This document shows positions 1 to 5,566 of a stretch of 12,266 nt of DNA, piece by piece (the first letter of the stretch is position 1; every line of letters begins with the position of its first letter). The notes under the pieces are model-generated. The model was not told the origin of the DNA. It ran no database searches and saw only the letters and a program-made list of their open reading frames with translations. The stretch spans positions 1-12,266 of the forward strand of contig CAJAFD010000244.1 in NCBI GenBank assembly GCA_903938935.1, read 5' to 3'. The position numbers and the translations under genes are program-made. The DNA comes from an uncultured Opitutia bacterium (GTDB taxonomy: Bacteria; Verrucomicrobiota; Verrucomicrobiia; Opitutales; Opitutaceae).

Positions 1-1061
1 CGAGCATCATCGCCTTCGGCGGCGCGCCCTACAAAGCCGTCCTCACCCACGGCTTCATCGTCGACAAAGCCCGCCAGAAAATCTCCAAGAGCAGCACGTA
101 TCAAAAACCCCAGACGAGTGACGCCTACATCGCCACCCACGGCGCCGATGTCATCCGCCTCTGGATCGCCTCCCAAGATTTCCGCGACGACATCCCCGTC
201 GACGACGAAATCCTGAAAAACGTCGGCGAGTCGTATCGTCTTTTTCGCAACTGTTTCCGCTACCAACTTTCCAACCTCTTCGATTTCAACTTCGCGATAG
301 ACGCCGTCTCCGTCGCGCAGATGGACGCGCTCGATCGCTGGGCGTTGCACCAAACCGCGACCTTGCTCCGCGAAACCACCGCCGCGTACGACGCCTACGA
401 ATTCCACCGCGTCTACCAACTCTGCAATCAGTTCTGCGCGGTCACGCTTTCGGCCGTCTATCACGACATCTTAAAAGACCGTCTCTACACGCTCGGTACT
501 AACAATCCGCAGCGCCGATCCTCGCAGACCGCGATCCACCATATCTTCCGCACGTTGGTTAAAATCCTTTCGCCCATTTTGACCTTCACGAGCGACGAAG
601 CCTGGTCCTATGCCGTGGCGAACACCGAATACGGCCCGGATTCCGTACACCTCCAAGATTGGCCTGTCGCCCCGGCTGATTGGACGGACTCCACGCTCGA
701 AATCGATTTCGCCGCCCTCCTCAAAGTGCGCGCCCAAGTCACCGAGGCGATCGAACCCCTCCGCGCCGCCGGCCAACTTGGTAAATCGCTCGATGCGGCC
801 GTCGCGATCAGCGCCGCTTCTGACGACATTACCCACGCAGTACTAGAACGTCACCGTAACTTTCTCCCCGAGTTGTTCATCGTTTCCGCTGTATCGATCA
901 CCGCGGCCGCGCCGGCTGCGACGCTCACCGTCGCCGTCCGCCCTTGTGCCGAGCTTGGCCACCGTCGCTGCCCGCGTTGCTGGCGCTCGGTCCCGACCCT
1001 CACCGCGACGGAGACTTTCGGCGAAATATGTCCACGTTGCGTTCAGTCACTGATCCCGTAA
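1..1061 (+). CDS. ileS: Isoleucyl-tRNA synthetase, C-terminal part (5' end off the window)
   Basis: This class I aminoacyl-tRNA synthetase charges tRNA-Ile with isoleucine in the cytoplasm. The reading frame is open from base 3 to the TAA at 1059-1061, giving 352 visible residues; the Rossmann core with the HIGH motif and the editing domain lie off the left edge. The signature loop reads KISKS at 78-92 (usually KMSKS), inside the typical context THGFIVD..., followed by GADVIRLWIAS and DEILKNVGESYR, which lead into the helical anticodon-binding domain. The C-terminus carries a zinc-finger-like element with CPRC at 969-980 and CPRC at 1029-1040, as in the E. coli-type enzyme. The distance from KISKS to the stop (about 326 residues) agrees with a full-length C-terminus. 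An ATG at 321 is internal and is not the start. The DksA-like gene follows after 25 bp, so co-transcription is likely. Confidence 0.97.
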   Translation, partial: SIIAFGGAPYKAVLTHGFIVDKARQKISKSSTYQKPQTSDAYIATHGADVIRLWIASQDFRDDIPVDDEILKNVGESYRLFRNCFRYQLSNLFDFNFAIDAVSVAQMDALDRWALHQTATLLRETTAAYDAYEFHRVYQLCNQFCAVTLSAVYHDILKDRLYTLGTNNPQRRSSQTAIHHIFRTLVKILSPILTFTSDEAWSYAVANTEYGPDSVHLQDWPVAPADWTDSTLEIDFAALLKVRAQVTEAIEPLRAAGQLGKSLDAAVAISAASDDITHAVLERHRNFLPELFIVSAVSITAAAPAATLTVAVRPCAELGHRRCPRCWRSVPTLTATETFGEICPRCVQSLIP

Positions 1062-1086
1062 GCTTTAACCACCCTCCAAAACTCCC

Positions 1087-2058
1087 ATGGCCAAAAAAAA
1101 TAAAAAGCCACAGAAACCTGCCGCCAAAACCTCCAAGCCCGCCCCTCGGCCCAAGGTGAAAGCGAAGCCGTCCGTCAAACCGAAGGCACGGCCTCCGGTG
1201 AAAGCGGCCGCCAAGGTTCCGGTCAAAGTCGTCGCAAAGAAGCCGACGAAGACCGTGGCAAAACCAGCGCCCGCGCCGGTTGCGAAATCTACCACCATGG
1301 AAAAACCTTCAAAGAAAAACGCTTTGCGCGACAGCATCCTGAAGCGCAAAGCCACCGCCAAACCCATCGCTTTCAGCTTGGACGAAGTCCGGGCCATCGC
1401 CAAAACCACCGTCGAAAAAGTCGAGACTGAAAAGTCCACCAAGACCGTCGCCGCCAAACCCAGCGCCACTAAACAAGCGCTCGCGTTGCAGAAAGCCGTT
1501 AAGCCCAGCCACGTAAAGGCCGCGTCGCTCGCTGACATTTTAGGCTTCAATCCCAAGAAGGTGAAATCGATCGAAGCCATCCACGAGGTCGAGGTGCCTG
1601 ATAAGTTTAAACGCTACTACAAACTCCTGCTCGACCTCCGTCGCCACCTCACCGCCGGCATCGAATTGCACTCGGAAGAAACGCTCAAGCGCTCGTCCAA
1701 AGACGACGCCGGCGATCTCTCTTCCTACGGTCAACACATGGCCGACGCTGGCACGGATACCTTCGACCGCGACTTCGCCCTCAGTCTCGTTTCGAGCGAA
1801 CAAGAGGCGCTCGGCGAAATTGATGCCGCCATCAAGCGTATCAAAGACGGCAGTTATGGCGTCTGTGAAATCACGCAGGAACCGATCGCGCGCGATCGCC
1901 TGCTGGCGGTGCCCTTCACGCGCTACTCCGCCAACGCGCAGAAAGAACTCGAGCGCAACCGCCACCGTTCTCGCACCCAAGCCGGCATCCTCGGCGAAAT
2001 GGGTGAAGACGGCGCCCCGAGCAGCAGCAACAGCGACGACGGCGGTGGCGACGAATAA
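1087..2058 (+). CDS. DksA/TraR-family regulator with long basic histone-like N-terminal tail
   Basis: The protein has 323 residues, about twice the length of classical DksA (about 150). Residues 1-70 are almost entirely Lys, Ala, Pro and Val, with lysines exactly every four residues from K39 to K59, resembling histone H1-type tails. Residues 71-165 remain basic and of low complexity. From about 166 there is a DksA/TraR module: helices around YYKLLLDLRRHL, the segment GTDTFDRDFALSL, then GSYGVCE, EPIARDRLLAVPFTRY. The zinc-finger positions read C260-x2-T263-x17-S281-x2-A284, so only one of four cysteines remains and zinc binding is unlikely. The C-terminus is acidic and Ser/Gly-rich. Family members bind the RNA polymerase secondary channel and modulate transcription, often with ppGpp; that role here is inferred. 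M71 (ATG at 1297) is an alternative start that would remove the tail. There is no Shine-Dalgarno motif upstream; CTCCC directly precedes the ATG. Confidence 0.88.
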   Translation: MAKKNKKPQKPAAKTSKPAPRPKVKAKPSVKPKARPPVKAAAKVPVKVVAKKPTKTVAKPAPAPVAKSTTMEKPSKKNALRDSILKRKATAKPIAFSLDEVRAIAKTTVEKVETEKSTKTVAAKPSATKQALALQKAVKPSHVKAASLADILGFNPKKVKSIEAIHEVEVPDKFKRYYKLLLDLRRHLTAGIELHSEETLKRSSKDDAGDLSSYGQHMADAGTDTFDRDFALSLVSSEQEALGEIDAAIKRIKDGSYGVCEITQEPIARDRLLAVPFTRYSANAQKELERNRHRSRTQAGILGEMGEDGAPSSSNSDDGGGDE

Positions 2059-2099
2059 ATCCCACCCGCAGCCGATCCGGTTTACCGTAGAATTTAACC

Positions 2100-2663
2100 G
2101 TGGATAAACCGCCGGCGCAACCGAAGGTGCAAGCGGGCCACACCGACTTGATTACCGAGAAGCCGCAACCCTCAAGGTTGCGGCGACTTTGGGCGTATCG
2201 GAAGTTGCTACTGCTGGCGCTGATTGTGTTGATCGCCGACCAACTCTCCAAACAAGCGATCGTCGCCTCATTGCCCTACCCGACCTATGGAGCCGAACAC
2301 GGTGCGATCACCGTGATCCGTGATTTTTTCTACATCGTACACGTCGGCAATACCGGCGCGGCGTGGAGCATGTTCAGCGGACAAAGCTTACTCCTCGCCG
2401 TGTTCGCACTGGTGACCCTGATCGCTATTTTCCTCTGGCGCCGCGCGCTCGGTTTGCAGGAGGCCAAAAGCCAGGTCTGCTTCGGGCTATTGTGCGGCGG
2501 CATCGTGGGCAATGTCATCGACCGCCTCCGCTACGGCCACGTGATCGATTTTATCGACCTGCACTTCGGCAATTATGCGTATCCCAGCTTCAACGTCGCC
2601 GACTCCGGCATCTGCATCGGCGTGCTGCTGTATCTCTGGCAATCGTTCCGCGAGCCCAACTAA
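2100..2663 (+). CDS. lspA: Lipoprotein signal peptidase (signal peptidase II)
   Basis: This inner-membrane aspartyl protease removes signal peptides from diacylglyceryl-modified prolipoproteins. The 187-residue protein has four hydrophobic segments (about 36-55, 90-112, 125-140 and 165-181). Conserved features are ADQLSK (D47) in the first, NTGAAWSMF (N84), GNVIDR (D141), HVIDF (D150) and FNVADSG (D168). In solved LspA structures the catalytic dyad corresponds to the aspartates in the last two motifs. The start is GTG at 2100: an in-frame TAG at 2088-2090 leaves no earlier candidate. About 30 hydrophilic residues precede the first membrane segment, longer than in E. coli. It lies 41 bp after the DksA-like gene and converges on yicC with only 30 bp between the stops, and I see no clear terminator there. 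ileS-lspA proximity is common in bacteria and supports the call. Confidence 0.96.
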   Translation: MDKPPAQPKVQAGHTDLITEKPQPSRLRRLWAYRKLLLLALIVLIADQLSKQAIVASLPYPTYGAEHGAITVIRDFFYIVHVGNTGAAWSMFSGQSLLLAVFALVTLIAIFLWRRALGLQEAKSQVCFGLLCGGIVGNVIDRLRYGHVIDFIDLHFGNYAYPSFNVADSGICIGVLLYLWQSFREPN

Positions 2664-2693
2664 AACCGCCGCAGTCGCGTCGTCGCGCTGTGC

Positions 2694-3566
2694 TTACTCG
2701 ACGTTAGCGATCTGCTCGCGAATCCGTTCGAGCTCGTTCTTAAGTTCGATCACCGCACGCGAGATCGTCAGATCGTTCGCCTTACTGCCGATGGTGTTCA
2801 CTTCTCGGCCGATTTCCTGCAAAATAAATTCCGACTTACGTCCGATTTCACCGTCAGATTTCAGCAGCGCCGCGAACTGTTCAAGATGGCTACGCAGCCG
2901 AGTGAGCTCCTCGGTGACATCGCAACGATCGGCAAAAAGCGCGATTTCCTTGAGCACGCGCTCATCCTCCAAGTTAAGCTCCAGTTCGGCCGTCCGCAGT
3001 CGTTGTAGCAGTTGATCGCGGTAGGCAATCGGCACCAAGGGTGCACGTAGGGCCACGCTTTCGACGTTGCGACGTAAAATTTCCAAGCGACCGAGAAAAT
3101 CAATTAAGAGCGACTCCCCTTCTTTGGCCCGCATCGCGGCGAAGGCACGCAGCGCGATCTCGACGGTCGCCAGCACGGTGGCTTGCGCCGACTCCGCGCT
3201 TGGGAAATCATCTGATTTACGCTGCGCCCGCGCGATTTCCCACAGCAGTTCCGCCGTAGGCGTAAACGCGACGCCCTGCCGCGCCGCAAAACCAGAGAGG
3301 CGATCCAACACGTTGGCCGCCGCGTCTTCGTCCCAAATTTCTTCAGGGGCTCCCGCCGCGCCCGTGAGTTCAATCTGCACATGGACTTTGCCGCGCGCCG
3401 CGTAGCGACGCACGCACTCGCCGACCGCCGATTCCAAACTCTCCCAATCGGGCGGGAGTTTCATCGTAAGATCGAGCGTCTTGCGATTCACCGCGCTGAC
3501 TTGCACGGTAAGCGTGTCACCCAAAATCACGCCGGTCGCACGGCCGTATCCGGTCATCGATTTCAT
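2694..3566 (-). CDS. yicC: YicC family endoribonuclease-like protein
   Basis: The 290-residue protein matches the YicC family along its whole length (E. coli YicC is about 287). The N-terminus MKSMTGYGRA and the following VNRKTLDLTMKLP are the family signature. The C-terminal half has the DUF1732-type ending: LQEIGREVNTIGSKAND, then ELKNELERIREQIANVE at the very C-terminus. Known members are cytoplasmic endoribonucleases; E. coli YicC has been linked to small-RNA turnover, but the physiological substrate here is unknown. Its ATG (3564-3566) overlaps the TGA of trpB (3563-3565) as ATGA, which strongly supports this start and indicates translational coupling in one transcript. No Shine-Dalgarno motif is present; TTTCTTT lies directly before the ATG. 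In many bacteria yicC neighbours gmk and rpoZ, so the trpB partner is unusual. Confidence 0.95.
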   Translation of the reverse strand: MKSMTGYGRATGVILGDTLTVQVSAVNRKTLDLTMKLPPDWESLESAVGECVRRYAARGKVHVQIELTGAAGAPEEIWDEDAAANVLDRLSGFAARQGVAFTPTAELLWEIARAQRKSDDFPSAESAQATVLATVEIALRAFAAMRAKEGESLLIDFLGRLEILRRNVESVALRAPLVPIAYRDQLLQRLRTAELELNLEDERVLKEIALFADRCDVTEELTRLRSHLEQFAALLKSDGEIGRKSEFILQEIGREVNTIGSKANDLTISRAVIELKNELERIREQIANVE

Positions 3567-4801
3567 AAAGAAACGCCGAGGATTTTCGCCACTTGGTTCA
3601 CATCTTTATCCCCGCGGCCAGAGAGATTGATGACCAAAATTTCGTCGGAACGCATCGCCTTGGCGCGCTTCAAACCGTGCACCAAAGCATGCGTGCTCTC
3701 GAGCGCGGGAATGATCCCCTCCAGCCGAGAAACCAATTGAAACGTCTCCATCACTTCGTCGTCGCAAGCATAGGCAAAGTCGATGCGCTGGCGGTCCCGA
3801 TAATAGGCATGCTCCGGCCCGATCGCTGCGTAATCCAGCCCAGCGCTCACCGAATGCGTGAGTTCGATTTGCCCGTCGGGATCCTGCAAAATGTAAGTTT
3901 TCGCGCCTTGGAGTACGCCGAGCTTTCCGCCCTCGAATCGTGCCGCATGTTCGCCGCGCTTGATGCCGCGTCCACCGGCTTCGACGCCGACGAGTCGCAC
4001 GGATTTATCTTCAAGAAAATCGAAAAAGAACCCGATGGCATTTGATCCACCGCCGACGCAGGCAATCATTTCATCCGGCAAGCGGCCTTCGCGCGCGAGT
4101 AGCTGCGACTTGGTTTCCTGGCCGATCACGCGATGAAAATCGCGCACCATCATCGGATACGGATGCGATCCGAGCGCAGAACCCAAAATATAATGCGTGC
4201 TGCGGACGTTCGTGACCCAGTCGCGCATCGCTTCGTTCACCGCATCCTTCAGGGTCTTTTGGCCAGAGGTCACCGCGCGCACTTCCGCGCCCATGAGACG
4301 CATCCGAAAGACGTTTAAGGCCTGGCGCTCCATATCGACGGCGCCCATGTAAACCACGCATTCGAGGCCAAATTTCGCGCACACCGCCGCCGTCGCGACG
4401 CCGTGCTGGCCAGCTCCGGTCTCGGCGATGATCCGCTTTTTGCCCATACGCAGGGCGAGCAAGGCCTGTCCGAGCGCGTTATTGATTTTATGGGCGCCCG
4501 TGTGCAGCAGGTCTTCGCGTTTGAGATAAATTTTCGCGCCGCCGCAGTGGCGCGTGAGACGCTCGGCGAAGTACAACTCGGTCGGACGACCCGCAAATTC
4601 CTTCAGATGGTTTTTGAGCTCAGCCTGAAACGCGGGGTCGAGCCGCGCTTTTTCATAGACCGCGCCTAGATCCTGCAGTGCGGTCATCAGTGTCTCCGGC
4701 ACAAAAACTCCACCATAACGACCAAAATGCCCGCCGGCATCGGGCAGGGAAAAACGGTCAAGCGGTTCGGCAGCGACGGCAGGAGAAGGCGTGGCGGTCA
4801 T
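3563..4801 (-). CDS. trpB: Tryptophan synthase beta subunit
   Basis: TrpB is the PLP-dependent subunit that joins indole and serine to give tryptophan, normally in an alpha2-beta2 complex with TrpA. From the ATG at 4801 the protein has 412 residues, close to the usual 390-410. Visible hallmarks are the N-terminal GGHFGRYGGVFVPETL, the PLP-lysine motif HTGAHKINN (K105), the catalytic glutamate in AETGAGQHG (E127), the phosphate-binding GGGSNA (250-255), and the C-terminal LSGRGDKD. An upstream in-frame ATG at 4855 would add 18 residues unlike the family (MRRTSCHRGR...), so I prefer 4801, where MTATPSPAVAAEPLDRF begins; this is not certain. The stop overlaps the yicC start by four bases. No trpA, trpC or trpF lies within the window, so the trp pathway appears scattered in this genome. 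Upstream lie 137 bp after the STAS gene, with no convincing promoter. Confidence 0.96.
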   Translation of the reverse strand: MTATPSPAVAAEPLDRFSLPDAGGHFGRYGGVFVPETLMTALQDLGAVYEKARLDPAFQAELKNHLKEFAGRPTELYFAERLTRHCGGAKIYLKREDLLHTGAHKINNALGQALLALRMGKKRIIAETGAGQHGVATAAVCAKFGLECVVYMGAVDMERQALNVFRMRLMGAEVRAVTSGQKTLKDAVNEAMRDWVTNVRSTHYILGSALGSHPYPMMVRDFHRVIGQETKSQLLAREGRLPDEMIACVGGGSNAIGFFFDFLEDKSVRLVGVEAGGRGIKRGEHAARFEGGKLGVLQGAKTYILQDPDGQIELTHSVSAGLDYAAIGPEHAYYRDRQRIDFAYACDDEVMETFQLVSRLEGIIPALESTHALVHGLKRAKAMRSDEILVINLSGRGDKDVNQVAKILGVSL

Positions 4802-4910
4802 GAATGTCTGGAAGGTTTGCTCGTACCGGCCTCGGTGGCAAGACGTGCGCCGCATTGGGCGCGCATTTAAGTCATCAAAAACAGCTAGACCCTAAGCTCT
4901 AAAAGCGACG

Positions 4911-4923
4911 GGGCGAAGCGCCC
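4911..4923 (-). terminator. Possible weak terminator after the STAS gene
   Basis: A small hairpin (GGGCG, loop of three, CGCCC) lies 15 bases beyond the STAS stop. On the minus strand it is followed by CGTCGCTTTTAG, so only four consecutive Ts occur, several bases from the stem. An overlapping alternative stem (GCCCG/CGGGC, 4920-4931) competes with it. It may be a weak terminator between the STAS gene and trpB, or have no function. Confidence 0.25.
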
Positions 4924-4938
4924 GGACGGGCCGCCGCG

Positions 4939-5451
4939 TCACTCGGGTTGGTCGACGCGGGTTTTCAAAAAGGCCAAGACGTCTTGAAATTTAGCCCGAT
5001 TATTTTCATCGGCCGCGACGAGATGTTCGTGGGCTTCAAGGACATCGCGCGCCTTGTCGTGTTCACCTTTCTCTGGGCCGGTAAGCGCAGTCTCGCAATG
5101 GCCGAGCGGCGCCACGGCCTCGCTGGAGTCGACGGTCAAGAGACGATGGAGCCCGAGGTTGCGGATCAGCTCGAGATTCCGAGTTGAGACTCGCGCCAGC
5201 ACGATGCTGCCGGGAGGCGTACTTTTGCGCAGTTCCAACGCCACACCCGCCAGCACCCCTAGAAAGGTGCTGTCCATGGTCGTGCATTTTTGAAAATCGA
5301 TCACGAAGCGCTGGCGGCCTTGCCGGAGCATTTCGCCGACAAAATCGCGCAAGCAGGCGCTGTTTTGAAAGCACGCACGTCCTTCAATCCGGACCACAAC
5401 GGGATCGGAGTACGCATCAACCAGGTACACGGATGGAGTGGTTTCAGGCAT
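4939..5451 (-). CDS. STAS-domain protein (anti-sigma-factor antagonist-like)
   Basis: From the ATG at 5451 the product is 170 residues. Residues 6 to about 105 fit a single STAS domain, with strand VYLVDAYSDPVVVRIEGRA, strand QRFVIDFQKC, then MDSTFLGVLAG (D60, S61, T62) and a C-terminal helix region RNLELIRNLGLHRLL. The DST motif matches the phosphorylation site of SpoIIAA/RsbV-type antagonists, so S61 is the likely regulatory residue. Such proteins sequester an anti-sigma kinase when unphosphorylated. The STAS fold is followed by about 60 charged, helix-prone residues that I do not recognise. No RsbW-like kinase, PP2C phosphatase or sigma factor is adjacent, so the partner is unknown. A longer start at 5493 would add 14 residues but lies inside the acnA terminator hairpin, so the 5451 start is favoured. 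TCCC precedes this ATG, with no Shine-Dalgarno motif. Confidence 0.85.
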   Translation of the reverse strand: MPETTPSVYLVDAYSDPVVVRIEGRACFQNSACLRDFVGEMLRQGRQRFVIDFQKCTTMDSTFLGVLAGVALELRKSTPPGSIVLARVSTRNLELIRNLGLHRLLTVDSSEAVAPLGHCETALTGPEKGEHDKARDVLEAHEHLVAADENNRAKFQDVLAFLKTRVDQPE

Positions 5452-5473
5452 GGGATGTATCAGCAGAACGGAT

Positions 5474-5513
5474 AAAAAAATGAGTGGGCCCACTGGGTTT
5501 TAACCCGTGGGCC
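5474..5513 (-). terminator. Intrinsic terminator of acnA
   Basis: On the minus strand, 54 bases after the acnA stop, GGCCCACGGGTT pairs with AACCCAGTGGGCC-type sequence: seven outer pairs, one bulged base, then five inner pairs around a short A/T loop. After six bases a run of seven Ts follows (the A-run at 5474-5480 on the plus strand). This is the expected layout of a Rho-independent terminator. It separates acnA from the STAS gene downstream. Confidence 0.8.
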
Positions 5514-5522
5514 ACATGTTCA

Positions 5523-5547
5523 CCTTAGGCCAATATCAGGCGTAAGG
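5523..5547 (-). other. Additional hairpin in the acnA 3' untranslated region
   Basis: CCTTA (5523-5527) pairs with TAAGG (5543-5547), and after one G/G mismatch GCC (5529-5531) pairs with GGC (5539-5541) around a seven-base loop. It sits between the acnA stop and the terminator hairpin. There is no T-run behind it on either strand, so it is not a terminator by itself. It could stabilise the mRNA 3' end or bind a protein; either role is speculation. Confidence 0.4.
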
Positions 5548-5566
5548 CAATCGGGCGCAGTGGCGT

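Noticed and set aside
321..1061. ileS beginning at the ATG at 321
   Set aside because: The frame is open from the window edge and carries KISKS and other IleS sequence upstream, so 321 is an internal methionine.
1065..1580. A 171-codon minus-strand frame opposite the DksA-like gene with hydrophobic segments
   Set aside because: The hydrophobic, Gly/Phe-rich product is what the complement of Lys/Ala/Pro codons gives; no start context or homology supports it.
4802..4855. Longer trpB start at 4855
   Set aside because: It adds 18 residues that do not look like a TrpB N-terminus; the ATG at 4801 gives the expected length.
4847..4862. GCGCC/GGCGC hairpin in the trpB leader
   Set aside because: Only five pairs in GC-rich sequence, with no leader peptide rich in Trp codons and no T-run, so trp attenuation is not supported.
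5452..5493. Longer STAS start at 5493
   Set aside because: This ATG lies within the acnA terminator stem and adds a short hydrophobic stretch, partly encoded by the terminator T-run. It could be read as a signal sequence, but the overlap makes that unlikely.
5495..5513. An iron-responsive-element-like CAGTGG on the minus strand in the acnA 3' region
   Set aside because: The hexamer is paired within the terminator stem rather than exposed in a loop, and there is no bulged C with a five-pair upper stem.
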